DNA from: Paenibacillus sp. MMS20-IR301
GTDB lineage: Bacteria; Bacillota; Bacilli; Paenibacillales; Paenibacillaceae
NCBI RefSeq assembly: GCF_032302195.1
Contig: NZ_CP135275.1
Location: 310,001 to 374,000 of the forward strand
Direction: 5' to 3'
DNA length: 64,000 nt
The number at the start of each line of letters is the position of its first letter. The first letter of the stretch is position 1. Position numbers and translations under genes: made by a program. Under the pieces are notes generated by a model. It saw only the letters and a list, made by a program, of their open reading frames with translations. It did not search any database and was not told where the DNA came from. Shown piece after piece: positions 43,169-51,627 of the stretch.

Positions 43169-44407
43169 ATGAACAATACAGAGATTAAGATTGCTAAGGA
43201 TACGTACTGGGTAGGCAAAATCGACAACCGGGAGGTTCCGTTCCACCGGCTGATCCTGGCGAAGGGAACCACCTATAATTCATATTTGCTCAAAACAGGC
43301 AAGCCGACCGTTATCGATACGGTGGATATGGAGTTCGGCCGTGAATATGCGGAGCGGATGGCGGAGCTGATTGATCCGCTGGATATTGCCTACATTGTAA
43401 TCAACCATACCGAGCCGGATCACTCCGGGGGTCTAGCGGCACTGGCCTCACAGGCGGCTAATGCAACGATCGTGTGCACGGAGATCGCCGTGCCGGAGCT
43501 GCAGGAAATGTACAAGCTGCACAGCCGCAACTTCCTGGCGGTGAAGGACGGGGATACGCTAGATATCGGCGGCAAAACGCTGCTGTTCAAAGAGACTCCG
43601 TACCTGCATACCGCTGAGACGATGATCACTTATTGTGTGGAGGACAAAATCCTCTACCCTTGCGATATCTTCAGCACCCATGTGGCTGTGGATAAGCTGT
43701 TCAGCGATGAAGCCGGGTTCGACATTACCGAGGACTTCAAAGGTTACTATAACGCAATTATCCATCCGCACAGAAGATATGTCCGTACACTGATGGAAGC
43801 TGTTAAGGATCTGGATATTGAGATGATCGCCCCTTCTCACGGGTTCCTGATCCGCGAAGACGTCCAGAAGTATATGGATCTGTATGCCGAGTTGAGCCGG
43901 GAGACGACCGAAGGGAAGAAAGCGGCTATCGTGTATACAACCATTAAGAACAATACGAAGAAGATGGCCGGCATTCTGCAGGCCACGCTGCAGGAGAACG
44001 GAATTGAGACTACCGTATGGGATGCGGATAAAAGCGAGCGGTCCGTTATTCTGGACAGCATCGCCGCAGCAGACGCCGTCTTCATCGGCAGCTCGACCCG
44101 TTATGCCGATATGATCGGCAATCTGGAGCCGCTGCTGAAGGAGCTGCAGCAGATGAATCTGGAGGGCAAGCTGGCTGCAGCCTTCGGCTCTTACGGCTGG
44201 AGCGGTGAAGCGATTGAAGTCATTCAGGATTATCTGAACGGAACCAATATGAGCGTGCAGAGCACATCTGATGTGATCAAATCCACCGGAATGACCCATG
44301 TGGAATTCCCGATCCGTGTCCGCTTCTCCCCGAAAGAGGCCGAGAAGACACAGAGAATCAAGAATGCCGCTGAATTTGTCTCTGATCTGCTGCTGAGCGC
44401 AATCTAA
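43169..44407 (+). CDS. Flavodiiron protein (O2/NO reductase)
   Basis: 412 residues: N-terminal metallo-beta-lactamase-like diiron domain and C-terminal flavodoxin domain. Diiron ligands are seen in NHTEPDH (His80, Glu82, Asp84, His85), LHTAE, CDIFSTH and SHGF. The flavodoxin part has AIVYTTIKNNTKKMA and GSSTRYADM. It reduces O2 to water and/or NO to N2O in the cytoplasm with electrons from rubredoxin. A rubredoxin reductase and rubredoxin are encoded next, so the full electron chain is present. GGAGG precedes the ATG. Confidence 0.92.
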   Translation: MNNTEIKIAKDTYWVGKIDNREVPFHRLILAKGTTYNSYLLKTGKPTVIDTVDMEFGREYAERMAELIDPLDIAYIVINHTEPDHSGGLAALASQAANATIVCTEIAVPELQEMYKLHSRNFLAVKDGDTLDIGGKTLLFKETPYLHTAETMITYCVEDKILYPCDIFSTHVAVDKLFSDEAGFDITEDFKGYYNAIIHPHRRYVRTLMEAVKDLDIEMIAPSHGFLIREDVQKYMDLYAELSRETTEGKKAAIVYTTIKNNTKKMAGILQATLQENGIETTVWDADKSERSVILDSIAAADAVFIGSSTRYADMIGNLEPLLKELQQMNLEGKLAAAFGSYGWSGEAIEVIQDYLNGTNMSVQSTSDVIKSTGMTHVEFPIRVRFSPKEAEKTQRIKNAAEFVSDLLLSAI

Positions 44408-44421
44408 AGGGGGGTACAGAG

Positions 44422-45639
44422 ATGAACAGACATTATGTGATAGTCGGCAGCGGCGTAGCAGCGGTTCATGCCGCCAAGGCGATCCGTGACCGGGATGCGG
44501 AGTCGGACATTACGATCTTTGGTGAAGAGAACCATCTGCCCTACAACCGGATTAAGCTGACCAAAGGGCTGTTCAGCGATCTGCACAGCGAGAAGGTGCT
44601 GATCAAGAAGGAGAAGTGGTACCGGGAGAATCGGATCACCCTTCATACCGCAAGCCGGGTAGCGTCCATTCACCCGGAATCGCAGGAGGTGGAGACAGCA
44701 GACGGCCGGCGGGTAACCTACCATAAGCTGCTGCTCTGCATGGGCGCCCGCAACCGGGCGCTGAGCGTAGACGGAGCAGGTCTGAAGAATGTCCACACGA
44801 TCCGGGAACTCGGTGATGCCGATCAGCTGAAGGCAAGCCTGACCAGCGGCCAGCAGGTCGTGGTCATCGGCGGCGGAGTCCAGGGGCTGGAGACGGCATG
44901 GGCGCTGCATGAAGCCGGCTATCCGGTGACGGTTGTTGAAGCGGCCCCGCGCCTGATGGCAAGACAGCTGGATGAAGCTTCCTCTGAACGGCTGCGCGGC
45001 AGCCTGGAGCAGCATGGAGTACAGGTTAAGCTTCATGCGGGAGTGGCCGCAATTACAGGTGAAGAGGCAGTCACAGGTGTGACGCTGGATAACGGGACGG
45101 TGGTTCCGTGTGACCATGTTGTATACTCCATCGGAATTGTACCGAATACCGGGCTTATGCAGAATACAGGCATCACTACCCGTTCAGGGGTCGTAGTGAA
45201 TACGCATTTGCAGACAAGCGCGCCGCATATATATGCTGCCGGAGATCTGGCCGAGCTGGACGGCCTCGTTGAAGGGCTGTGGGGCGGAGCGATGGAGCAG
45301 GGCAAGGTTGCCGGAGGCAATATGGCGGCAGCTGAGCCTGCAGATTACCGCAGAACAACGCCGGTTACACTGTTTAACGCCTTTGGCAGCTCGCTGTTCT
45401 CGATCGGGAATACGGATGAGCGCCAGTGTGACCAGACGGTATCGGCTGAGGCGGATGGCGTGTACACCAAGATTTATGTGAAGGACAACAGGCTGGCCGG
45501 AGCTATCTCCTGGGAGGGTGCCGCTGCCTCACTGATCTATAAGTCCGCAGTGGAGCAGGCCGTAAGCCTGGAAGGCATAGATCTTGCAAGCCGCAGCCTG
45601 GAGGAAATTATGAGTGCGGTAGAGAGCAGGCTGGCATAG
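44422..45639 (+). CDS. NAD(P)H:rubredoxin oxidoreductase-type FAD protein
   Basis: 405 residues. Two Rossmann folds: HYVIVGSGVAAVHAAKAI for FAD at the N-terminus and VVVIGGGVQGLETAWAL for NAD(P)H at ~145; IYAAGDLAEL is the second FAD motif. Class of NirB-N-terminal/rubredoxin/nitrite-type pyridine nucleotide-disulfide reductases. It begins 14 bases after the flavodiiron gene with AAAGGGGGG before it and most likely passes electrons from NADH to the rubredoxin downstream. Confidence 0.88.
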   Translation: MNRHYVIVGSGVAAVHAAKAIRDRDAESDITIFGEENHLPYNRIKLTKGLFSDLHSEKVLIKKEKWYRENRITLHTASRVASIHPESQEVETADGRRVTYHKLLLCMGARNRALSVDGAGLKNVHTIRELGDADQLKASLTSGQQVVVIGGGVQGLETAWALHEAGYPVTVVEAAPRLMARQLDEASSERLRGSLEQHGVQVKLHAGVAAITGEEAVTGVTLDNGTVVPCDHVVYSIGIVPNTGLMQNTGITTRSGVVVNTHLQTSAPHIYAAGDLAELDGLVEGLWGGAMEQGKVAGGNMAAAEPADYRRTTPVTLFNAFGSSLFSIGNTDERQCDQTVSAEADGVYTKIYVKDNRLAGAISWEGAAASLIYKSAVEQAVSLEGIDLASRSLEEIMSAVESRLA

Positions 45640-45719
45640 CGGATCACGGTCAAAAGCCTGCTGAGTAATAGTTGTTCTATAAACGAATCGGATGCCTGCT
45701 ACCCGCACTGATGTGGATT

Positions 45720-45908
45720 AACTGTAGTTTTTACAACTAAAACCGGCATTACTGTCCGTGTACACACCTTAAGTGTATTTCGTGCAACTATAACTGCACA
45801 GATGGCGTATTTTGAACGATTTCCGGAAATATAAGTGTACTAAATACAACTAAAACCCTGTGAAGGCAGAATACGGCAGGTTTAGTTGTACAGAGTACAA
45901 CTAAAATC
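45720..45908. repeat. Four imperfect tandem palindromic repeats
   Basis: Four spaced copies of a motif ending TACAACTAAAAYC at about 45720-45745, 45769-45795, 45831-45857 and 45881-45908. Each copy can fold back on itself; the last is a perfect palindrome with 11-base arms (TTTAGTTGTAC and its complement). They fill the 292-base gap between the reductase and rubredoxin genes. No coding potential. Confidence 0.6.
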
Positions 45909-45931
45909 AATGATTACAGGAGGAACTAACC

Positions 45932-46111
45932 ATGACCAAATATATTTGTAAGCCTTGCGGCTATATTTACGATCCGGCGCTGGGTGATCCGGATGAGGAT
46001 GTTTGTGCGGGTACAGCTTTTGAGGATCTGCCGGAGGATTGGGTCTGCCCGGTGTGCGGTGAGGATACGAGCCATTTCGAACCGGTAGCCCAGAAAAGGA
46101 TTGTGTCTTAA
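45932..46111 (+). CDS. Rubredoxin
   Basis: 59 residues. Both iron-binding knuckles are present: Cys6 and Cys9 in CKPCGYIYD, Cys39 and Cys42 in WVCPVCG, with the usual DLPEDWVCP core. GGAGG lies eight bases before the ATG. One-electron carrier between the FAD reductase and the flavodiiron protein encoded upstream. Confidence 0.95.
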   Translation: MTKYICKPCGYIYDPALGDPDEDVCAGTAFEDLPEDWVCPVCGEDTSHFEPVAQKRIVS

Positions 46112-46160
46112 GGAACAGCCGCTCCATTAAGCTGGCAGATGAACCTGGGAGGGATAGGAA

Positions 46161-46868
46161 ATGCCGGAACATTCCTGCAAGAACGCTGCGGAGCCGTGTA
46201 CCCGCAAGGTGCCGATTTTCGCACATTTGAGTAACGGGGAGCTCTCGCGGATCAGTGAAATGATCAAGCACCGCAAATATGCCAAAGGCCAGGCGCTAAT
46301 TCTCGAAGAGCAGCCTACCGACACTTTATATATCATTCAGCAGGGGCAGGTGAAGCTGTCCAAGATGACGCCGCAGGGCAAGGAGCAGATTCTGCATGTG
46401 CTGAGCAGCGGGGAATTCTTCGGCGAGCTGAATATTCTCAGCAGTGAAGAGCTGAGCAATTTCAGCGCCTATGCCCTGACTGATACCGCCATCTGCCTGC
46501 TGACCCGGCCGGATATGGAGCAGCTGATGACTGAGAATCCGGATATCACGATTAAGCTGCTGAAGACGGTCTCGAAGCGGCTCGCCCACACGGAGAATCT
46601 GGCCCAGAGCCTGGCGACCAAGGACCCGGAGATCCGGATTGCCTATATGATTCTGGAGCTTAGCGACAAGTACGGCAAGCCGCGCAGCGGCGGCACCTTC
46701 ATTAAGCTGCCGCTCTCCCGTGAGGAGCTGGCCAGCTATGTCGGCGTTACCCGGGAGACGATCAGCCGTAAGTTCGCCATCTTCGAGGATCTCGGGCTTA
46801 TTGAGCTGATCGGCAATAAACAGCTGATTGTGAAGGACCGGCTATCGCTGGAACAATATATGATATAG
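46161..46868 (+). CDS. Crp/Fnr family regulator
   Basis: 235 residues: cyclic-nucleotide-binding-type beta barrel (LEEQPTDTLYIIQQGQVKL, GEFFGELNIL), long dimer helix and C-terminal winged helix LSREELASYVGVTRETISRKF. The N-terminus has two Cys (6 and 13, CKNAAEPC) ahead of the barrel, which could bind a redox-active centre, but the four-Cys pattern of E. coli FNR is incomplete. The nucleotide-binding Arg/Ser pair of Crp is not evident. Downstream of rubredoxin by 49 bases, it likely regulates the O2/NO detoxification genes. Confidence 0.87.
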   Translation: MPEHSCKNAAEPCTRKVPIFAHLSNGELSRISEMIKHRKYAKGQALILEEQPTDTLYIIQQGQVKLSKMTPQGKEQILHVLSSGEFFGELNILSSEELSNFSAYALTDTAICLLTRPDMEQLMTENPDITIKLLKTVSKRLAHTENLAQSLATKDPEIRIAYMILELSDKYGKPRSGGTFIKLPLSREELASYVGVTRETISRKFAIFEDLGLIELIGNKQLIVKDRLSLEQYMI

Positions 46869-47030
46869 ACGGACTATGAATACGGTCCGCTGCGGATCTG
46901 AAGATTCGCAGCAGCCTGGTGAGAGAATCCGGAGCTGCAATTCATTTGGTAAGAAGCGCTTAGGCGCTTCTTTGCCGTTTCGGCCCAAGAAATTGATTTT
47001 GACAAAAGACAGGCAGGCGTGTGAGAATAT

Positions 47031-47047
47031 AGTTAATCAGACTAACT
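47031..47047. promoter_or_regulatory. MarR operator candidate
   Basis: AGTTA-ATCAGAC-TAACT inverted repeat just before the MarR gene, downstream of TTGACA at 46999-47004. MarR repressors commonly bind palindromes of this length over their own promoter. Confidence 0.5.
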
Positions 47048-47063
47048 AAAATGAGGTGTGCAG

Positions 47064-47495
47064 ATGAAGGAAAGCACGGTAAGGAGTGCGGAGATTGTCG
47101 GGTTATTTTGCCGGCAGCAGATGCAGGTTAAGAAGGGAATTCCTGTGCGCTCGAGTGAGATGGGCGTGCTCATCTATATTGAGAAGCAGGAGGAGCCGGT
47201 TACGCCGCTGTTGGTCAGCAGCTTCTTCCGGATCTCCAAGCCGTCGGTTACGGTGATGATTAATTCTCTGGTCCGGCAGCAGTATCTGCAGAAGGCGGCA
47301 TCACCTACAGATGGCCGAAGCTATACCGTTTCATTAACGGCAGCGGGCCGTGAGCTGGTAGAGTCTACGGCGGCTGAATATTTCCGCAGTATGGAGCAGC
47401 TTGAAGAGCAGATGGGCAGCGCCGATTTCGGGAGGTTCATAGATTTAATGCAGCAGGCTACAGAAATCTTAAGCGGGGAGGCGGGACGTCCATGA
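47064..47495 (+). CDS. MarR family transcriptional regulator
   Basis: 143 residues from ATG 47064 (GAGGTG eight bases upstream). Winged-helix core VTPLLVSSFFRISKPSVTVMINSLVRQQYLQK with the wing SPTDGRSYTVSLTAAG, the standard MarR pattern (given by its ends). A Cys at residue 16 lies in the dimer region and might sense oxidants. Overlaps the following NmrA-like gene by four bases (ATGA), so the pair is coupled. Confidence 0.86.
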   Translation: MKESTVRSAEIVGLFCRQQMQVKKGIPVRSSEMGVLIYIEKQEEPVTPLLVSSFFRISKPSVTVMINSLVRQQYLQKAASPTDGRSYTVSLTAAGRELVESTAAEYFRSMEQLEEQMGSADFGRFIDLMQQATEILSGEAGRP

Positions 47496-48355
47496 GCGTA
47501 TTAGTCACAGGAGCTTCCGGCAATGTCGGCGGTTATGTGGTGGAAGAGTTGCTGAAGACAGGCGAGCGGGTTACAGCTGCGGGGACCGATGCCGGCAGGC
47601 TGGAACGTAAATTTAACGGCAGGGTAACCTGTGTGGAGCTGGATTTCACTAAGCAGAGCACGTTTGCAGCCGCACTTGCAGGTGTGGACCGTGTCTTTCT
47701 GATGCGGCCGCCGCATCTGGGCAGGCCGGAGGATCTGTACCCGTTCATTGATGCCATGAAGGATCACGGCATCACACTTGTGTCCTTCCTGTCCCTGATG
47801 GGCATCGAGAAGAATAGTGTACCGCCGCATTACAAGATTGAGAAATACATAGAATCTTCCGGCATTCCCTATGCCCATATCCGTCCGGGCTTCTTCATGC
47901 AGAATTTGTCGGGGATTCATGCCGAGGAGATCCGCCGGCAGAATCAGATCTTCATTCCGGCCGGCAAGAGCAAGGCGAGCTTCATCGATGCTGCCGATAT
48001 CGGGCTTGCGGCAGCCACGGTGCTGAAGGACCCCGGGAGGTTCGCTAATACTGCCTACACTATAACGGGTTCAGAGTCCCTGGATTATAATCAGGTGGCT
48101 GAGATTCTGAGTGAGGTTACCGGACGGAAGATCACCTACGTAAGGCCGGGGTTTCTACGGTACAGACGGTATTATATTAAGCACCGTGGGCTGGATAAGG
48201 CTTATGTTAATGTTACGGTTGCCCTCTATTTCATGACCCGGATGGGCACGGCGCAAAGGGTGAGCCATGAGTTCAGGGAGCTGACCGGCCGGGAGCCGCG
48301 GACGTTCCGGGAGTTTGCGGAAGACAATCTGGGGTGTTTCAGTGATGAACAGTGA
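47492..48355 (+). CDS. NmrA-like NAD(P)-binding protein
   Basis: 287 residues, atypical SDR. The nucleotide loop is VTGASGNVGGYVVEEL, and YKIEKYIESSGIPYAHIRPGFFMQNL is the typical NmrA/quinone-reductase-2-like segment (given by its motifs). No YxxxK catalytic pair in the usual place. Members act as redox sensors or reductases for quinones and aldehydes. Coupled to the MarR gene, which probably regulates it. Confidence 0.83.
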   Translation: MSVLVTGASGNVGGYVVEELLKTGERVTAAGTDAGRLERKFNGRVTCVELDFTKQSTFAAALAGVDRVFLMRPPHLGRPEDLYPFIDAMKDHGITLVSFLSLMGIEKNSVPPHYKIEKYIESSGIPYAHIRPGFFMQNLSGIHAEEIRRQNQIFIPAGKSKASFIDAADIGLAAATVLKDPGRFANTAYTITGSESLDYNQVAEILSEVTGRKITYVRPGFLRYRRYYIKHRGLDKAYVNVTVALYFMTRMGTAQRVSHEFRELTGREPRTFREFAEDNLGCFSDEQ

Positions 48356-48469
48356 TGAAGGCCAGAGTCATACAGAATAAGTACACTATAGTTTGTATAA
48401 TGCCCTCTCCCGGCGGGTAATAACTAACATTACACCGAAACTGGAACAGCGGAAGGGAGCTGGCGGGAG

Positions 48470-49246
48470 ATGAAGCGCAAACTGCTCTTGACAGGGGCGT
48501 CAGGCAGAATCGGCAATGTGATCTATCAGGGCTTGAAGGCAGATGACAGGTATGCTATTACCGGTGCGGATATACAGGCGGATGAAGCGGAAGGGATTCT
48601 GCAGCTGGACATCACGGATGAAGCGCGGCTGGCTGAGCTGACGCGGGGAGCGGATGCCGTGCTGCATTTTGCCTGGATCAAGGATGAGGAGGATTTCCTC
48701 GGCAAAGTGCTGCAGGGGAATGTGAGCGGTGCTTATAAGCTGTTCGAGGCGGCGGCTGCAAACGGGGTGAAGCGGATAATCTTCGCCAGCTCAAATCACG
48801 CAACCGGCTTCTACCGGTCAGATGAGAAGACCGATGTCATGGACCCTTACCGGCCGGACAGCTTCTACGGGCTGAGCAAATGTTATATCGAGCTGCTCGG
48901 CCGCCTGTATGCGGATCAGGGCCGAATCTCATCCTTCAATATCCGGATCGGCAATTTCCCCGGCGATGACCGGCCCCATTCGGAGCGTGCAGGACATATC
49001 TGGATCTCTGAACGCGATATGCTGCAGCTGGTGATCTGCTGTATCGAAGCGGACGCCGGTATTCCATATATGAATCTATACGGCACTTCAGCTAATAGCG
49101 ACAATTATTATGATATCGGTTATCTGGAGGATTCAATTGGCTACAAGCCGCTGGATGACGGAACGGAGCTGCTTGAGCAGGCGAAGGCTGCCGGCTGGAA
49201 AGTGCGCCAGGACGAGACCGCCTATCAGGGCGGGCAAAAGCTGTAG
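48470..49246 (+). CDS. NAD-dependent epimerase/dehydratase, uronate dehydrogenase-like
   Basis: 258 residues, extended SDR. LLLTGASGRIGN nucleotide loop, ADIQADE acidic end of the second strand, FASSNHATGFY with catalytic Ser and YGLSKCYIE as YxxxK. This SSNHATGFY/YGLSK combination matches uronate dehydrogenases (Udh), which oxidise galacturonate or glucuronate to aldaric acid lactones. No other hexuronate gene lies beside it, so the substrate is a family-based guess. Followed by a clear terminator. Confidence 0.8.
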   Translation: MKRKLLLTGASGRIGNVIYQGLKADDRYAITGADIQADEAEGILQLDITDEARLAELTRGADAVLHFAWIKDEEDFLGKVLQGNVSGAYKLFEAAAANGVKRIIFASSNHATGFYRSDEKTDVMDPYRPDSFYGLSKCYIELLGRLYADQGRISSFNIRIGNFPGDDRPHSERAGHIWISERDMLQLVICCIEADAGIPYMNLYGTSANSDNYYDIGYLEDSIGYKPLDDGTELLEQAKAAGWKVRQDETAYQGGQKL

Positions 49247-49269
49247 CAGGCAATAGAGAGTCTGCGCGG

Positions 49270-49293
49270 GACCCCATACCAGGGGTCTTTTTT
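49270..49293 (+). terminator. Rho-independent terminator
   Basis: GACCCC-ATACCA-GGGGTC followed by six T, 23 bases past the stop of the uronate-dehydrogenase-like gene. Confidence 0.88.
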
Positions 49294-49830
49294 ATTGATC
49301 AGGGATTGGATTTTCACCATGAACAGCAGTAATCATCCAAAAATCCGGGGCGGGCAGCTGCCGCAAGTCTCATCTTTAAGCGGACAATCATGTACAATGA
49401 GCTGCCGCGCAGGTAAATGGACGGAATTGGCTCCCTGTTCAGCAAGCAGCCAGTCGCGTAATGGTTGTTCAAGTGACTGGCTGAGCGTTACGGACAGGAG
49501 AGGCGTTAAGCCAGCGGAAAGGCACCTGAGTGTTGGTCTTACGGACATGAGCGCCGTTATTTCACCGGAAAAGTGAAATTTGCCCATGAAAAGCGGCGGA
49601 TAAGGGCCATGGTGTCCGCAAGACCGCCCAAAAGGCCTATTTTGAGCGAATAAAGGCTGTGGTGTCCATAAGGGTCTGTATTTCCCGCCTCCCCCGGTAA
49701 TCAGGTGATAAGATTTGTTTCCTAATGTCCGATTATGTGTTAGACTCGAGCCTTATTAAAGCCCTTACATTTGAGCCGGCCGTAAAATTCAGACGCGCTG
49801 TACCGCAAACGGGGGAGAGGAAGAGGCCAC
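49294..49830. other. Non-coding interval with repeat cluster
   Basis: About 540 bases with no recognisable gene on either strand. A 93-codon plus frame (49295-49576) runs into the repeats and has no family or ribosome binding site. The right end, after about 49700, should hold the promoter of the sensor kinase gene. Confidence 0.5.
49487..49672. repeat. Two direct and two inverted copies of a ~25-base repeat
   Basis: Copies at 49487-49510 and 49538-49563 read forward (TTACGGACA...GCG..GTTA); copies at 49598-49622 and 49648-49672 read in the opposite direction (ATAAGGGCC..GGTGTCC and ATAAAGGCT..GGTGTCC). The arrangement can fold into a large cruciform. No coding potential. Confidence 0.58.
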
Positions 49831-51627
49831 ATGAAGCGTTATTTTCTTGATAAGCCTATACAGGCTAAGCTGCTGATTACTTTTTTGCCGGTAATGATTC
49901 TGTCCGTTATTGCTACAGGCTCGTTCTCCTACTGGTCCGCCAGCGACCAGCTCCGCAAAAACTCGCTGTATTCGCAGGCGGATACCACCTATCAAACGGC
50001 TTTGTTTCTGGATGATAAGTTTCTGACTATATTTGAACAGCTGGTTAATCTGGAGGATACTACGTCGCTGCGTAATCTCTTGTCTGTGAACGATCAGGGG
50101 GATACCCCGCAGAAATTCAATGACATTATTGAGCTGCATAACCGGCTGGGCAATGTATACCACACCTATAATGCGATGGTCGATTCCATCTATGTTGCCT
50201 TCAATAACGGCCGTTCCTTCAGCCTCCAGCAGGAGTATGTACCCCGCAGCGTCTCGATCGACCTTCCGGCCTGGCAGCAGCGGTATAACACATCCGAGAA
50301 AGGCTACTATTGGCTCAACAGCCATAAAGACGCTGTCTTTGATACGGTAGAGGACAGGCGGGTGCTCAGCAGCTTCAAAATGATCGGTACACCCACCTCC
50401 TCCTCCAGCGGGATCGTGCTGATTAACCTGCGTGAAAGTTACTTTCTGGAAATTATGCAAAATGTGAAGATCAGCCCGAACGGTGCGCTGGCGTTAATCA
50501 GCCCGGACGGCGAGCTGTTCTCCAGGACATTGAAGGCAGACTATGAAGTGCAGCCGGATACGATTGCCGACCTGAGGCAGCTTGCGGGCGGGAACGGCAG
50601 TCTTACAGCGGGCAGCGCAGCCGGCCAGAAGCTGGATATTGCCTATCAGACGCTGCCGTTGAACGGCTGGGTGCTGGCGGCCATTGTACCGGAGAAGGAT
50701 ATTCTCGCGGGTGCGTCGCGTATCCAGTGGATCGTTCTGGCCGTAACCCTGGTCATTCTGGTGCTGGTCGCCGCGTCAGCGACGCTGGCTGCGCGCAACC
50801 TGAGCAATCCGATCCGTTACCTGTCCAAGCAGGTCAAACGCTTCGAGCGCGGGGATTTCAGTGTCAGCTTCGCGATTGACCAGCACAATGAGATCGGCGT
50901 CCTGGCTACCGGCCTGACCCGGCTCTCCGATTCGGTTGAGCAGCTGCTGAGCGAGGTCCGCGAGGAGCAGGAGCAGAAGCGCAAGGCGGAGATGCGGGCG
51001 CTGCAGGCGCAGATTCAGCCGCATTTTCTATATAATACGCTGGGTTCGATCAAGCATCTGATTGATCTGGAGGAGCGGGAACGCGCCTCCTTGATGGTGA
51101 GCGCCTTAACCCGGTATTTCCGTATCGGGATCAGCAAAGGCGCAGAGCTGATTACCCTGGCGGAAGAAATCGAGCATGTGCGCAGCTATCTCCTGATTCT
51201 GAATATCCGGTATAATCAGGATTTCGACTATACGATTGAGGTGGAAGATGAGCTGTTGTCCCTGCGCATCCCGAAGCTGACGCTGCAGCCGATCGTAGAG
51301 AATGCAGTCTATCACGGGATCAAGAACAAGCGCGGCAAAGGGCTGGTGGCCATAAAGGGGCATGCGGCGGAGGATACCGCAGTGCTTGAAATTTATGACA
51401 ACGGACAAGGCATCCTGCCTGAGCGGCTTAGCCAGCTGCGCGCTTCACTCCAGGCGGATATTGCGGGTGACCATGCGCTGAGCTTCGGACTCTGGAATGC
51501 CCACCGCCGGCTGGTGCTGCAATTCGGACTGCCATACGGCCTGGCTATCGGCAGCGAGGAAATGAAATTCACCCGGGTAACGGTAGAGATGCCCCGTGTA
51601 CAGAAAGAAGGAGACGCTCATGATTAA
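49831..51627 (+). CDS. YesM-type sensor histidine kinase
   Basis: 598 residues. Membrane segment at ~15-35, extracellular Cache-like sensor domain to ~290, second membrane segment (WIVLAVTLVILVLVAASATL), HAMP, then the His_kinase domain of the LytS/YesM class with QIQPHFLYNTLGSIKHLI (phosphorylated His) and a HATPase_c part with ENAVYHGIKNKRGKG and DNGQGI. It probably senses a carbohydrate or its binding protein. The response regulator start overlaps its end by eight bases. Confidence 0.9.
   Translation: MKRYFLDKPIQAKLLITFLPVMILSVIATGSFSYWSASDQLRKNSLYSQADTTYQTALFLDDKFLTIFEQLVNLEDTTSLRNLLSVNDQGDTPQKFNDIIELHNRLGNVYHTYNAMVDSIYVAFNNGRSFSLQQEYVPRSVSIDLPAWQQRYNTSEKGYYWLNSHKDAVFDTVEDRRVLSSFKMIGTPTSSSSGIVLINLRESYFLEIMQNVKISPNGALALISPDGELFSRTLKADYEVQPDTIADLRQLAGGNGSLTAGSAAGQKLDIAYQTLPLNGWVLAAIVPEKDILAGASRIQWIVLAVTLVILVLVAASATLAARNLSNPIRYLSKQVKRFERGDFSVSFAIDQHNEIGVLATGLTRLSDSVEQLLSEVREEQEQKRKAEMRALQAQIQPHFLYNTLGSIKHLIDLEERERASLMVSALTRYFRIGISKGAELITLAEEIEHVRSYLLILNIRYNQDFDYTIEVEDELLSLRIPKLTLQPIVENAVYHGIKNKRGKGLVAIKGHAAEDTAVLEIYDNGQGILPERLSQLRASLQADIAGDHALSFGLWNAHRRLVLQFGLPYGLAIGSEEMKFTRVTVEMPRVQKEGDAHD

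Noticed and set aside
45720-45908. CRISPR array
   Set aside because: Repeat copies are degenerate, only four in number, unevenly spaced and individually palindromic, with no cas gene nearby.
49295-49576. 93-codon plus-strand frame
   Set aside because: Runs into the repeat cluster, has no ribosome binding site or family, and overlaps an equally long minus frame.
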